Notes: generated by a model from the sequence alone, not told the origin. A DNA stretch of 64,000 nt from Chloroflexota bacterium (GCA_016860845.1 BOKF01000009.1:62001-126000); one strand, 5' to 3'. Shown: positions 53,957-63,815, numbered from the stretch's first letter. Translations and numbers: made by a program.

Positions 53957-55922
53957 AAAATGGAGCCTGCCCAAGCCGGTTGGCTTCGGCCCGGCGCTGT
54001 CCCATCAACGAGAGCGCATCGCGGGTCTGCTCCAGCTTTTTACGCTGCTGGCTGTAGCTTTCGGCCATTTCCGTGTAGTGGCGCGCGCCCTGCGTGTCTT
54101 GATGATCCATCGCTTCACGCTGCAGAAAGGTCAGCTCTTTGATTTGTTCGATGACATTTTGCAGGCGCAGCCGCAGCACCGCCACGCTCAAATCCTGATT
54201 GATATTTTCCGTGGGCGGCGGGGGCCGGCGCAGCCACTGGCTGGCCAGCACGGCCAGCCGCCGTTCCAGGACCTCGCCGACCATGCTCACCAGCGTTTCG
54301 ATTTTAGGCGTTTCTGAGACCGTCCACAACTGCAATGACTTGAAAATTTCTTTGTTCTCGCCGCGCCTGAAATCATTGGCCGTTAAACCGGGCACGCCTT
54401 CTTTTTCCAGAATATCGTTGGCCATGGCCAGCGACAGCGGGTGATTCAGAATAAGCCCCAGGCAATACTCTTCCAAACCCATCCCGGAAGCGTTGGTCGC
54501 TCCCGGCAGCGGTTCCGGCGACAAGGCCGACGGCAGCGCCGGTTCCGGCGGCTGAGGGCGGCTCGTCGGGCGCGGCTTGGCCGTTTTGCTTTTTAACTCG
54601 GCCAGCAGCAGGCGCTCGTCCAGATTAGTTTTGCGGGCCAGGCGCTGCACCCGGGCCACTTTTTCTATGTCGTCCTTGATCTCCCGATAGATGGGGACGA
54701 GTTCACGCACTGCCAGAGCTTTGCCTTGTGGCGTGGTTAAATCGGCCGTACCCAGGATAAGTGTCTCGTAAAAATCCAGGGCGGGCACAGCCTGTTTAAT
54801 AAACTCTTGCCAGACCTCCAGGCCCTCGCGCAACACGTCGTCAGGATCTTTGCCCGCCGGCAAAGCGGCAATATAAATTTCTTGCTCGATGTGCGCCTCA
54901 TAGGCGATGCCCCGCGAGGTGGAGGTGGCCCGATGCTTTTTGGGTAAAAGCTCACGGGCTAAACTGACACCCCGCAGGGTAGCCGCATTGCCGGCGGTGT
55001 CTGAGTCCAAAGCCAACACAATCTGGTTGGCCAGAGGCGCAATTAACTTCAACTGCGCTTCGGTCAGGGCAGTGCCCATCTGGGCGACCACGTTCCTGGC
55101 CCCGCGCTGATACGCCTGAATGGCGTCCATATACCCTTCGACGATGACCACCTGGCCGCTGTCGCGAATAGGCTTGCGCGCCAGATCAAGGCCGTACAGG
55201 GTCGCGCTTTTATCAAAGAGGGCAGTCTGGGGGGAGTTGAGATACTTGGGTATCTGGTCGGTAGATAAGGCCCGCGCCCCAAAACCAATCACCCGCCCCT
55301 GGGCATCGCGGATGGGGATCATAAGCCGGTGGCGGAAGCGGTCATAGCCGGGCTGGCCGTTATCACGCTCGACAATCAAGCCGGCGGCCAGGAGTTCCTC
55401 CGCGCTGTAGCCCCGTTCGATAAAGTAACTTTTTAATGCCTCCCACTCATCCAGAGCGTAGCCCAGTTGAAACGTGCTGATTGTTTCGGCCGTCAGCTCA
55501 CGCTGAGCCAGGTATTGGCGTGTTTGGCTTGCAGCCGGAGAAGTGGTCAAGATGTGGTGAAAGTAGGTCGCTGCTGCTGCGGTCAGTTCGAGTAATTTAT
55601 CCTGCTCCTCGGTTTGCCCGGCCGAGCGAGGAGCATACTCGGGCAATTTTATCCCGGCCCGCTGCGCCAGAAGCTCTACGGCGCCTTTAAAGTCAAGTCC
55701 TTCTCGCTTCATGACGAAGCTAAACACATCCCCCCCATCGGCGCACGCGCCAAAGCAGCGCCAAGTCTGGGTATCGGGAAAAACCACAAAGGAAGGTGTT
55801 TTTGTGTTGGTGTGGAAGGGACAAAAACCGGTGTAGCTGCGGCCTGATTTTTTCAGATTGACCGTATCGGCGACGACATCAACGATGTCGAGCCGGGCTT
55901 TGATCTCATCAACAGCACTCAC
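53943..55922 (-). CDS. dnaG: DNA primase DnaG
   Basis: The 659-residue protein has the CHC2-type zinc domain (C34, H37, C56, C60; the last pair is separated by three residues, CFGAC, not two), the RNAP-like core with EGYMDAIQA and DSDTAGNAA in the TOPRIM fold (about 250-310), and a helicase-binding C-terminal region. DnaG makes RNA primers at the replication fork. It starts at GTG, with GGAGG upstream. The last four residues (CRTS) are encoded by a palindrome at 53930, so the very C-terminus may have been changed by an insertion. Confidence 0.96.
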   Translation of the reverse strand: MSAVDEIKARLDIVDVVADTVNLKKSGRSYTGFCPFHTNTKTPSFVVFPDTQTWRCFGACADGGDVFSFVMKREGLDFKGAVELLAQRAGIKLPEYAPRSAGQTEEQDKLLELTAAAATYFHHILTTSPAASQTRQYLAQRELTAETISTFQLGYALDEWEALKSYFIERGYSAEELLAAGLIVERDNGQPGYDRFRHRLMIPIRDAQGRVIGFGARALSTDQIPKYLNSPQTALFDKSATLYGLDLARKPIRDSGQVVIVEGYMDAIQAYQRGARNVVAQMGTALTEAQLKLIAPLANQIVLALDSDTAGNAATLRGVSLARELLPKKHRATSTSRGIAYEAHIEQEIYIAALPAGKDPDDVLREGLEVWQEFIKQAVPALDFYETLILGTADLTTPQGKALAVRELVPIYREIKDDIEKVARVQRLARKTNLDERLLLAELKSKTAKPRPTSRPQPPEPALPSALSPEPLPGATNASGMGLEEYCLGLILNHPLSLAMANDILEKEGVPGLTANDFRRGENKEIFKSLQLWTVSETPKIETLVSMVGEVLERRLAVLASQWLRRPPPPTENINQDLSVAVLRLRLQNVIEQIKELTFLQREAMDHQDTQGARHYTEMAESYSQQRKKLEQTRDALSLMGQRRAEANRLGQAPFCRTS

Positions 55923-56050
55923 CGTGCTAAAACCCTCCCTCCAGTGAGGACTTTAACCCCTGACTAAATAATTATACACACGAAAAGGGGGTTTGCCAAA
56001 CTATTTTTAAAGATGGCTGCCGAGGACCGATCACCGACCACTTTTAGCAA

Positions 56051-56117
56051 CCTTGTTCCCACGCTTCGCCTCAGTTTCGCAGCCTTGTTCCCACGCTTCG
56101 CGTCAGTTTGGAAACAA
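56051..56117. repeat. Tandem 32-bp duplication with CCTTGTTCCCACG
   Basis: CCTTGTTCCCACGCTTCGC begins at 56051 and again at 56083, with further similar sequence after each. AAACAAG follows, which could pair with CTTGTTT. The intergenic stretch 55923-56317 also holds the rpsB promoter and leader. Confidence 0.65.
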
Positions 56118-56162
56118 GACTGCCAGAGGCTTACATCCTGTGTTAACCGCGCGCCTTTTTGC

Positions 56163-56191
56163 TTGCTGATTCTGGGGCGGCATGATATACT
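56163..56191 (+). promoter_or_regulatory. Promoter of rpsB-tsf
   Basis: TTGCTG (56163-56168), a 17-base spacer and TATACT (56186-56191) with the TG of an extended -10. It lies about 127 bases before rpsB. Confidence 0.75.
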
Positions 56192-56197
56192 ATCCGC

Positions 56198-56317
56198 TTG
56201 TAATTTTTAACCCAATTCACACGCTCTCCGACAAATGGGCCGTGCCCAGGGCTAACCGGGTTCCCAGATGGTTGAAGAGAGCGGACGAACGTAAGCCAAA
56301 ACGGAGGAAAATCAAAT
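56198..56317 (+). promoter_or_regulatory. rpsB 5' leader, possible S2-binding structure
   Basis: GCTCTC (56223-56228) and GAGAGC (56277-56282) close a stem around short inner pairs such as GGGC-CGT-GCCC. Ribosomal protein S2 represses its own mRNA through such leaders in several bacteria. The fold is suggested by pairing only; it was not matched to a known family. Confidence 0.4.
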
Positions 56318-57343
56318 ATGGCTAATGGTAATAGTAACACTGCGTCTGTTGTACCCATGAAATCCCTGCTTGAAGCAGGGGTCCACTTTGGCCACCGCAC
56401 CCGGCGCTGGAACCCCAAGATGAAGCCCTACATCTTTACCGAGCGCAACGGGATTCATATCATTGATCTTCAGCAAACCATCACCCGGCTCAATCAAGCA
56501 TACGCGACTGTCAGAGATACCGTCGCTGCGGGCGGCGCTGTCCTCTTTGTCGGCACCAAGCGGCAGTCACAGGAGACAATTGTTCAGGAAGCTTCGCGGG
56601 CTGGCATGCCCTTCGTTGAACAGCGCTGGTTGGGCGGCACGCTGACCAACTGGCGAACCATCCGCCAGCGGATTGATTACCTGCTGGACATTGAAAAACA
56701 GCAAGCTCGCGGCGAATTTGCCCGCCTGCCGAAAAAAGAAGCGCTGCTGCGGGAGCAGGAAATTGCTCGTCTGAATCATCGCCTGGGTGGTTTGAAGGAT
56801 ATGCGCCGCCTGCCGAACCTGCTCTTTGTGACCGATATCCGTCGTGACGCCCTGGCAATCAAAGAGGCGAATACGCTGGGCATTCCGGTCATTGCGATGG
56901 TGGATACCAACTGCGATCCTGAGCCGATTGATTATGTCATTCCCAGCAATGATGATGCGATCCGCGCGATCAAATTAATGGTCAATACCATTGCCAATGC
57001 CGCTTTTGAAGGCCGGGCGATGTTAAGCACCATCCAGGCTGAGGAAGAGGAAGCCGCCGGAGTCGAAGGCGAAGAGGCTTTGGAACGCTACCTTGGCCCC
57101 AGCACGCTGGCCAAGATTCGGGCCGAAGCGGGGGCTGACGATGAGACAGAAGAAGAGTACGAGGATGAAGAGGATTACGAGGACGAAGAAGCGGCTGAGG
57201 TAGAGGAAGAAACTGCCGAGATTGAAGCAGCGCCTCCCGCTCCATTAATCCCTTCGCCCATCGCGGCTGCTTTGGCCGCGACAGCGTCTGAAGAAGTCGA
57301 AGAAGCCGAAGAAGTCGAAGAGAACGCTGCAGACGTAGAATAG
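56318..57343 (+). CDS. rpsB: 30S ribosomal protein S2 with acidic C-terminal extension
   Basis: The 341-residue protein has the S2 core (residues 1-240) with [19 protein letters not shown] and [20 protein letters not shown], and the [17 protein letters not shown] segment. A tail of about 95 residues (about 247-341) is almost all Glu, Asp, Ala and Val. Usual S2 has 230-260 residues, so the tail is an extension. GGAGG lies before the ATG. It is first in the rpsB-tsf operon behind the promoter at 56163. Confidence 0.97.
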   Translation: MANGNSNTASVVPMKSLLEAGVHFGHRTRRWNPKMKPYIFTERNGIHIIDLQQTITRLNQAYATVRDTVAAGGAVLFVGTKRQSQETIVQEASRAGMPFVEQRWLGGTLTNWRTIRQRIDYLLDIEKQQARGEFARLPKKEALLREQEIARLNHRLGGLKDMRRLPNLLFVTDIRRDALAIKEANTLGIPVIAMVDTNCDPEPIDYVIPSNDDAIRAIKLMVNTIANAAFEGRAMLSTIQAEEEEAAGVEGEEALERYLGPSTLAKIRAEAGADDETEEEYEDEEDYEDEEAAEVEEETAEIEAAPPAPLIPSPIAAALAATASEEVEEAEEVEENAADVE

Positions 57344-57448
57344 TGCGCCTCTGTTGATTGCCTTTTCTGGTTCTCAGACCCCAGTTTGGGGACCAGACAG
57401 AGTGACAGAGTTACAGATACCTGACAAGTACAGATTTTTGGAGGAATT

Positions 57449-58324
57449 GTGGCAATTACTACAGAAGATATCAAACTGCTGCGGGAGTCGACCGGAGCAG
57501 GAATATTAGATTGCAAGAAAGCGTTGCAAGAAACTGGCGGTGACGTTGATCAAGCCATTGAATTTTTGCGCAAAAAAGGCCTGGCCGCCGCCTCAAAAAA
57601 GGCCAGCCGCGAGGCCAACGAGGGCCTGGTCAGCGCCCACATCAGCCCGGATGGCAAAACTGGGGTTCTGGTTGAAGTCAACTGTGAAACCGACTTTGTA
57701 GCTCGGACGGAAGATTTTCAAAAATTTGTGGCTGGCGTGGTTCAACAAGTGGCCAGCCGGCCTGAGTTGGCTAATCTTGAGGCCCTTTTGGCTGCTCCCT
57801 TTATTGGCGATAGCAGCAAGACCGTGGCTGAGAAGCTGACCGAAACCATTGCCAAGCTCGGTGAAAATATGGTCATCCGGCGCGTCGCCCGCTTTGACCT
57901 GGCCGGTGGTGGCCTGCTTGACAGCTATATTCACACCGGGGGCCGGGTGGGCGTTTTGGTAGAGGTTGCCGGTGGCAGCGCCGCCGACAGCAAGCTGGCG
58001 GGGTTGGTTCATGACCTGGCTTTGCAGATTGCGGCGGCTTCGCCCCGCTACGTAAGCCAGGCGGATGTCCCGGCTGAGGCGATTGAAGCCGAGAAAGTTA
58101 TTTACCGCGCCCAACTGGTCGAGGACAAAAAGCCGGATAATATCAAGGAACGGATTATTGAAGGCAAGTTGAAGAAGTGGTATGAAGAAATCGTGCTGAT
58201 GGAGCAGCCTTTCGTCAAAGATGCCGATTTGACGATTACGAAGTTACTGGAAAGGCACAGCAAAGAGTTGGGGAACGAAGTAAAAGTCCGGCGCTTTGCC
58301 AGGTTTGAACTCGGCGCAAGCTAA
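57449..58324 (+). CDS. tsf: Elongation factor Ts
   Basis: The 291-residue protein starts at GTG after GGAGGAA. It has the UBA-like N-terminus (LLRESTGAGILDCKKAL) and the EF-Tu-interacting core with ASREANEGLVSAHI and VEVNCETDFVAR. EF-Ts recycles EF-Tu to its GTP form. It follows rpsB as in most bacteria and ends before a strong terminator. Confidence 0.97.
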   Translation: MAITTEDIKLLRESTGAGILDCKKALQETGGDVDQAIEFLRKKGLAAASKKASREANEGLVSAHISPDGKTGVLVEVNCETDFVARTEDFQKFVAGVVQQVASRPELANLEALLAAPFIGDSSKTVAEKLTETIAKLGENMVIRRVARFDLAGGGLLDSYIHTGGRVGVLVEVAGGSAADSKLAGLVHDLALQIAAASPRYVSQADVPAEAIEAEKVIYRAQLVEDKKPDNIKERIIEGKLKKWYEEIVLMEQPFVKDADLTITKLLERHSKELGNEVKVRRFARFELGAS

Positions 58325-58331
58325 TCGTATA

Positions 58332-58366
58332 AAAAGGCCGGAACAAGCAAAACGTTCCGGCCTTTT
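58332..58366 (+). terminator. Rho-independent terminator after tsf
   Basis: AAAAGGCCGGAAC (58332-58344) pairs perfectly with GTTCCGGCCTTTT (58354-58366), so its T tract is part of the pairing arm. It separates tsf from pyrH. Confidence 0.9.
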
Positions 58367-58380
58367 ATGTCAGAGGTGAA

Positions 58381-58407
58381 GAGGGGCGGGTCTCAGACTC
58401 GCCCCTC
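58381..58407. repeat. GAGGGGCG palindrome
   Basis: GAGGGGCG (58381-58388) and CGCCCCTC (58400-58407) around GGTCTCAGACT. It resembles the palindromes at 27414 and 36146 in having a G/C-rich GGGGC core. Confidence 0.6.
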
Positions 58408-58443
58408 CTGTAGAAAATCTGAATTAAAAATTTGGAGAAATAA

Positions 58444-59160
58444 ATGGCCACGCCAAAATATCGGCGCATTCTACTGAAACTGGGCGGCGAGTCTTTAGCC
58501 GGAGAAGGTAATTTTGGAATTGATCCCTATGCCGCCGATTCGGTGGCGGCTGTGATTAAAGCTATCCATGATTTGGGCGTCGAAATTGCGATTGTTTTGG
58601 GGGCGGGGAACCTGTGGCGAGGGAAAGACGGCCTGGACCACGGTATGGATCGAGCGACTGCCGATCATATGGGCATGTTAGCGACGGTCATGAATGCGCT
58701 GGCTCTGGCCGATGCCCTGGGCCGGGTTGGGATTGAAACGCGGGTGCAAACCGCTATTGAGATGAAGGCTGTGGCCGAGCCATATATCCGCTTGCGGGCC
58801 ATTCGCCACCTGGAAAAAGGCCGGGTGGTCATCCTGGGGGCTGGCACCGGCAACCCTTACTTCACCACCGATACCGCAGCGGCGCTGCGGGCAATGGAAA
58901 TTGACGCGGAACTGCTGGTCAAAGCGACGAAGGTAGATGGGGTGTATGAGTCAGACCCGAAAACCGACCCGACCGCCAAAAAGTTTGACACAATCAGCTA
59001 CATTGACGCGCTCAATATGGGGCTGAAGGTGATGGATGGAACGGCTTTAACCCTCTGTATGGACAATCAAATGCCGATCATTGTGTTGAACCTGTGGGAA
59101 ACTAACAGCCTGAAGAATGCAATCTTGGGCGATACTATCGGTACCTTGATCACCTATTAA
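58444..59160 (+). CDS. pyrH: UMP kinase
   Basis: The 238-residue protein has the amino-acid kinase fold with [26 protein letters not shown] and [17 protein letters not shown]. It phosphorylates UMP to UDP using ATP and is the usual neighbour of tsf and frr. GGAGAAA precedes the ATG. Its position behind a terminator suggests a separate transcript with frr and uppS. Confidence 0.97.
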   Translation: MATPKYRRILLKLGGESLAGEGNFGIDPYAADSVAAVIKAIHDLGVEIAIVLGAGNLWRGKDGLDHGMDRATADHMGMLATVMNALALADALGRVGIETRVQTAIEMKAVAEPYIRLRAIRHLEKGRVVILGAGTGNPYFTTDTAAALRAMEIDAELLVKATKVDGVYESDPKTDPTAKKFDTISYIDALNMGLKVMDGTALTLCMDNQMPIIVLNLWETNSLKNAILGDTIGTLITY

Positions 59161-59238
59161 AAAGCAGCCGGGCAGCAGGGAGCATGAGCCTGCTGCTTTG
59201 TGGCTTACTGCCTTGCTGTTAAGCACTGGAGGTAAATT

Positions 59239-59796
59239 ATGATTAATGAGGTTTTGAGCGAAGCAAAAAAAGCAATGGACAAATCGGTTGAGGCGCTCAA
59301 CTCTGACTTGGCGGCCCTGCGGACGGGCCGGGCTTCAACCGGACTGGTGAATAAGTTGCTGGTTGAGTATTACGGCACGCCGACCATGCTGCAAGAGTTG
59401 GCTTTGGTGAGTATCCCTGAACCCCATTTAATTGCCATCCGGCCTTACGATCCGGGGGCGCTCAAACACATCGAGCGGGCGATTATGCAATCGGACTTGG
59501 GGCTGACCCCCAACAACGATGGCAAGATTATCCGTTTGCAGGTGCCGGCGCTGACCGAGGAACGCCGCCGCAACCTGGTCAAGACGGCGGCCAAGCGAGT
59601 GGAAGAGGCCAGGGTCTCTGTGCGCAACACGCGGCGTGAAAAGTTAGAAGATTTGCGGGAATTTGAAAAAGAGAAAATGATTTCCGAGGACGATTTTTAC
59701 TCGGGCCGCGATCAACTCCAAAAATTAACCGACGATTACATCAAGAAAATTGACGAAATCGGCATGGTTAAAGAGAAAGAAATTTTGGAAGTGTAA
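59239..59796 (+). CDS. frr: Ribosome recycling factor
   Basis: The 185-residue protein has the RRF features [20 protein letters not shown] and [20 protein letters not shown] and a helical C-terminus. RRF splits post-termination ribosomes with EF-G. It has GGAGGT before the ATG and lies in the conserved pyrH-frr-uppS order. Confidence 0.97.
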   Translation: MINEVLSEAKKAMDKSVEALNSDLAALRTGRASTGLVNKLLVEYYGTPTMLQELALVSIPEPHLIAIRPYDPGALKHIERAIMQSDLGLTPNNDGKIIRLQVPALTEERRRNLVKTAAKRVEEARVSVRNTRREKLEDLREFEKEKMISEDDFYSGRDQLQKLTDDYIKKIDEIGMVKEKEILEV

Positions 59797-59819
59797 TTGT
59801 TCAGGGTGTAAGTACAAGG

Positions 59820-60566
59820 ATGGTTGAAATCGTTAAGATTACTGAACCGGTTGCCGAAAAGAAATACCCGCCTCTCCCGAATCCGCCCTACCATGTCGGA
59901 ATTATTATGGACGGCAACGGGCGCTGGGCTAAATCGCGGGGTAAATTGCGGATCGAGGGCCATAAAGCCGGCACCGAGAATTTACGGCGCATTCTGGAAC
60001 ACTCCGTCGAGTTTGGCGTCAAAATGCTGACTATTTATGCCTTCTCGACCGAAAACTGGAAACGTCCACCCCTGGAAGTGATGGGGTTGATGAATATCCT
60101 GGAGAATGTGATTGACCGCGAACTGCCGGAGCTGCACAAAAATGGGGTGCAACTGCGCCACCTGGGCAAACTCGAAAGGCTCAGGCCGGCCATCCGGGAA
60201 AAAGTAAAGTACGCCATCGAGCTGACCAAAAACAACGACCGGCTCATCTTGAATGTGGCCTTTAATTACGGTGGGCGCGATGAGATTGTCCAGGCGGTCA
60301 AAAATTTGATCCGGGATAACGTCAAGCCGGATGAGGTTACGGAAGACCTGTTGAGCAAGTATATGTATACCGGCTCTTCGCCCGACCCGGAGTTGATTAT
60401 CCGCACCAGCGGCGAGTTTCGGACGAGCAACTTTTTAATCTGGCAAGCCGCCTACGCCGAATATTACATCACCCCGGTCTACTGGCCGGATTTTGACAAG
60501 GACGAGTATTACAAAGCCCTCCACGCCTTTAGCCAGCGGGAGCGCCGCTTTGGCGACGCCAAGTAA
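59820..60566 (+). CDS. uppS: Isoprenyl transferase (undecaprenyl diphosphate synthase)
   Basis: The 248-residue protein has [17 protein letters not shown] with catalytic D31, the [14 protein letters not shown] motif and a C-terminal [16 protein letters not shown]. It builds long cis-prenyl carrier lipid for cell-wall synthesis. It starts 23 bases after frr and is followed by a terminator at 60596. cdsA, often next, is missing here. Confidence 0.96.
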   Translation: MVEIVKITEPVAEKKYPPLPNPPYHVGIIMDGNGRWAKSRGKLRIEGHKAGTENLRRILEHSVEFGVKMLTIYAFSTENWKRPPLEVMGLMNILENVIDRELPELHKNGVQLRHLGKLERLRPAIREKVKYAIELTKNNDRLILNVAFNYGGRDEIVQAVKNLIRDNVKPDEVTEDLLSKYMYTGSSPDPELIIRTSGEFRTSNFLIWQAAYAEYYITPVYWPDFDKDEYYKALHAFSQRERRFGDAK

Positions 60567-60595
60567 AATTCTAACCGTGTTTGAAGAGTAAAAAG

Positions 60596-60625
60596 AAAAT
60601 CTCCGATTTACTCGGAGATTTTTTA
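60596..60625 (+). terminator. Rho-independent terminator after uppS
   Basis: AAAATCTCCGA (60596-60606) pairs with TCGGAGATTTT (60612-60622), followed by more T. It ends the pyrH-frr-uppS transcript. Confidence 0.92.
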
Positions 60626-60713
60626 ATTTGGCTAATTGACAATTTTACAGTACCGGTTACTGTTATATCATTGGGATTAAGGCAGATGCAGATCTGCCCG
60701 GCGCTGGTAAAAA

Positions 60714-62231
60714 ATGATCGAAGCCATTCCACAGGCGATTAAGCCTCACGATAAGTATCAAATCGAGTTCAAGCTGGATTATGAGTTGCTGCCCGGACAG
60801 CAAACCCACTACCAGGTTTCTACCTATATCTTTGTGCCGCAAAGCCTGGGCATCACGCCGAGCACCTATACCAAAGTTGAGTTTTACCGGGATATTCAAA
60901 ATTACATCCGCTTGAAAACGCCCGCCTTGATTCTGCGCGAGTTTACCAAAGAAAGCGCCAGCTCACCGCTCCTGGCCATCGAAGCCATCGTGGCGGCTGA
61001 AAATTGGGCCGGTCAGTCGGAGTACCGCGAGCGGTTGATCAATAACTTCAAATTCTTAAGCGCTACGCTCAAAAGCGCCATTCGAGAGCATTTTAACCTT
61101 ATTCAAAAGCGTATCGCCGAAGCCCCACCGCACAGCAAGGTCAGCTTGCTGATCCATAATTTGGTGGAAGAGTTCCTGGTCGAAACCAAAAATATCACGG
61201 ATAAGTACCGCTCTTTTTACGCCGCCTTTAATCTGCCCAATATAGATAGCCAGCTTTTCACCGCTTATAAATTGACCGACGAGTCGCTCAGCCTCTTGAT
61301 TGAGGAGAGCGCGGTGGAGATGTTTCAGATTGTGGAAGTCTACTTGAAAAAAGGGGATAAGATTGATTACAAGCAAAAATTGAGCGAGCAGGTTGAATGT
61401 GAAACCCGGCATCGCCGCACGCGCGGTTATCGTTCAGTTCTGAAAGAGGGGGATGATAACGAGGAGTACACCTTTAGAGCCTCTGTGCTAAAAAAGTATG
61501 CCTCCAGTGTACTCTATTTGTCCACCGCTGTTCAGCGCGAAGGTGTACAACTGGAACATTTTCTATTCTCGATTGCGGCTGGCCTGTCCATGATCTTTGC
61601 GACGGTGGTCGCCTTTTATTTTCAGAACCGGTACGGCCAATTGACCTTTCCCTTTTTCATCGCTTTGGTAATCGGTTATATGTTCAAGGACCGGATTAAG
61701 GAATTGGGCAAGCAACTGTTTGCCCACTATCTGCAAAATATACTTTACGACCGCCGGACTATCATTCGTACCCAGGACGGCCAGCATAAATTAGGGATTT
61801 TACGTGAAAAAGTCTCCTTTGTGGCTGAAAAAAATCTTCCTGCCCCTATTCTCGCCGCTAGAAACCGCGATCCATTTACTGAATTGGACAATGACAGGCA
61901 GGGCGAATATATCATTTGTTATGCCAAAGATATCGTTCTCTTTGCCGATGCTTTTAAAGAGGCCTATCTCGACGTGCCGGAGATTACCGGCATTAACGAC
62001 ATTATCCGCTACGACATCCGGGCTTATTTACGCAAAATGGCCGAGCCGGTACAGCCGCGCAACTATTTAGAAGCCGGCCAGCTCAAGACCGTGTCGTGCC
62101 ACAAGGTCTACCATTTGAATTTTGTCTCGCGCTACCGTTCCATCAAGCCCCATAAAGACAAATTAGACCGCCGTTTGCGCCTGGTGCTTAACCGCAGGGG
62201 CATTAAACGGGTAGAGCATGTGCCGACATAA
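60714..62231 (+). CDS. Membrane protein of unknown function with two helices
   Basis: The 505-residue protein is not recognised. Residues about 1-270 are soluble, opening with DKYQIEFKLDYELLPGQQTH. Two adjacent membrane helices lie near 283-302 and 306-325 (LFSIAAGLSMIFATVVAFYF, then FPFFIALVIGYMF). Residues 330-505 are soluble again and basic near the end. The start has no strong binding site. The class V PLP gene follows after 20 bases, so the two are probably co-transcribed. Function unknown. Confidence 0.8.
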   Translation: MIEAIPQAIKPHDKYQIEFKLDYELLPGQQTHYQVSTYIFVPQSLGITPSTYTKVEFYRDIQNYIRLKTPALILREFTKESASSPLLAIEAIVAAENWAGQSEYRERLINNFKFLSATLKSAIREHFNLIQKRIAEAPPHSKVSLLIHNLVEEFLVETKNITDKYRSFYAAFNLPNIDSQLFTAYKLTDESLSLLIEESAVEMFQIVEVYLKKGDKIDYKQKLSEQVECETRHRRTRGYRSVLKEGDDNEEYTFRASVLKKYASSVLYLSTAVQREGVQLEHFLFSIAAGLSMIFATVVAFYFQNRYGQLTFPFFIALVIGYMFKDRIKELGKQLFAHYLQNILYDRRTIIRTQDGQHKLGILREKVSFVAEKNLPAPILAARNRDPFTELDNDRQGEYIICYAKDIVLFADAFKEAYLDVPEITGINDIIRYDIRAYLRKMAEPVQPRNYLEAGQLKTVSCHKVYHLNFVSRYRSIKPHKDKLDRRLRLVLNRRGIKRVEHVPT

Positions 62232-62251
62232 CCTTTATAAGGCAGCGTCGA

Positions 62252-63379
62252 ATGTCAATCCGCGATCGGTTTCCAATTTTACAGAAGAAAGTCTACCTCA
62301 ATAGCTGCTCGCAAGGGGCGCTGTCCATTGATGTTAAGCAGGCTTATGAAACGTACCTGCACGATTGGGATGAGAAAGGCTCGCCCTGGGAAGTGTGGAT
62401 GGAGCGCGGGGAAGCGGCGCGGCAGGCCTTTGCCGGGCTGGTCAACGCCGAGCCGGATGAAGTGGCCGTCTGCACTTCGGTCTCGGCCGGAGTCAGCGCC
62501 CTGGCCAGCGCCCTGGATTTTAGCGGGGAGCGCAACAAAGTAGTCGTCAGCGATTTCGAGTTTCCTACCATCGGCCAAATCTGGCATGCCCAGGAGCGGC
62601 GCGGAGCCAGGGTGGTCCATGTACCTGCCGCCGGCAACATCATTCCTACCGAACGGTTTGCCGAGGCGATTGACGAGAGGACGAAAATTGTCTCGATTAC
62701 CCACATCTGCTTTCGCAACGGCTCGCGGCTGGATGTGCCGGCTATCGTCGAGTTAGCCCATCGCCAGGGAGCGCTGGTGCTGCTCGACAGTTATCAAGCC
62801 CTGGGCACCTTCCCCATTGACGTCAAAGCATTGCATGTGGATTTCTTGACCGGCGGGACGCTGAAATACCTGCTGGCTTCCGCCGGACTGGCCTATCTGT
62901 ACGTCCGCCAAGATCTCATCCCCACCTTGGAGCCAACCGCGCTGGGCTGGTTCTCGCAAACCAATATCTTTGCCATGGACATCTATGCTAACACCCCTTC
63001 GCCCACGGCCCGCCGCTTTGAGACCGGTTCGCCGCCGGTGCCGAATATTTATGCCGGTGTGGCCGGCATCAACCTGATCCAATCCATCGGCCTGAACAAG
63101 ATCGAGGCTCATCTGCACGAACTCACCGGGGCCATTAAAGAGGGGGCGCTGCGGCGGGGCTTCACCCTGGTCACGCCGGCCGACCCGGCCCGGCACGGCG
63201 CGCTGATTACCTTGCGCTCGCATAACGTCAGCCAACTGGTCGGGCGGCTGGAAGAGGACGGTATTATCACCTCCAGCCGGGACAGCAACCTGCGCATCTC
63301 GCCCCACATTTATAATAATTTGGCCGATGTGAACCGGCTCATGGACTGCCTGACTAAACATAAAGAATTGCTGGTGTAA
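62252..63379 (+). CDS. Class V PLP-dependent aminotransferase / cysteine desulfurase-like enzyme
   Basis: The 375-residue protein has the class V fold: VYLNSCSQGALS at the start, VVVSDFEFPTI, ICFRNGSRLDVPAIVELAH and LLDSYQALG (Asp contacting the PLP ring), then the PLP Lys K205 in FLTGGTLKYLLAS. The family contains cysteine desulfurases, kynureninases and isopenicillin epimerases, so the reaction is open. No Cys near the desulfurase loop is obvious. It lies in tandem with the unknown membrane protein. Confidence 0.9.
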   Translation: MSIRDRFPILQKKVYLNSCSQGALSIDVKQAYETYLHDWDEKGSPWEVWMERGEAARQAFAGLVNAEPDEVAVCTSVSAGVSALASALDFSGERNKVVVSDFEFPTIGQIWHAQERRGARVVHVPAAGNIIPTERFAEAIDERTKIVSITHICFRNGSRLDVPAIVELAHRQGALVLLDSYQALGTFPIDVKALHVDFLTGGTLKYLLASAGLAYLYVRQDLIPTLEPTALGWFSQTNIFAMDIYANTPSPTARRFETGSPPVPNIYAGVAGINLIQSIGLNKIEAHLHELTGAIKEGALRRGFTLVTPADPARHGALITLRSHNVSQLVGRLEEDGIITSSRDSNLRISPHIYNNLADVNRLMDCLTKHKELLV

Positions 63380-63425
63380 AGCCAGGGGGAAGCAACTCTA
63401 TCCTCGTTTGTACGTATAGAAGTAG

Positions 63426-63493
63426 AGACACCTGGTTTTTAAGCATTTAAGCAGCAAAAGAACCTTACATTGAAACCCAGAAACCGGGTGTCT
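63426..63493. repeat. GACACC-type inverted repeat
   Basis: AGACACCTGGTTTTT (63426-63440) and AGAAACCGGGTGTCT (63479-63493) pair with two mismatches. It lies between the PLP enzyme gene and a small membrane gene. Confidence 0.65.
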
Positions 63494-63532
63494 GAAAAGA
63501 GATCGTGACACGTAAAGGATAAGGAGTAACTT

Positions 63533-63739
63533 ATGAAAAACCCTGGTACAGCGGCAGTCTTGAGTTTTATCCTGCCGGGTTTGGGCCAGCTTTATAACGG
63601 CCAAATCTGGTGGGCAATTTTCTGGTTAATCATCACCCCCGGCTTTTGGCTGGGAACCGGCGGGTTGTTAGGCTGGGTTTGCCACCTGATTTCGGCGTTT
63701 CAGGCGTATTCGCATGCCAAAAGTCGGCCGAGGTTTTGA
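63533..63739 (+). CDS. Small TM2-like membrane protein
   Basis: The 68-residue protein has two membrane helices (about 8-24 and 29-52) and begins NPGTAAVLSFILPGLGQLYNG, split as NPGTAAVLSFILPGLG then QLYNG. The opening FILPGLGQLYNG is the hallmark of TM2/ small membrane proteins of unclear role. AAGGAG lies before the ATG. Confidence 0.8.
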   Translation: MKNPGTAAVLSFILPGLGQLYNGQIWWAIFWLIITPGFWLGTGGLLGWVCHLISAFQAYSHAKSRPRF

Positions 63740-63746
63740 GTCCGTC

Positions 63747-63781
63747 TTTCTCGTTCCCAGACGAAGTTTGGGAACGAGAAA
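63747..63781. repeat. Hairpin repeat with TTTCTCGTTCCCA arms
   Basis: TTTCTCGTTCCCA (63747-63759) and TGGGAACGAGAAA (63769-63781) are exact inverses around a short GACGAAGTT-type loop. It is related to the hairpin at 4991. Confidence 0.75.
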
Positions 63782-63815
63782 TTCACCTTAAATTCCGCTC
63801 TTATAGGGAGGAGAA

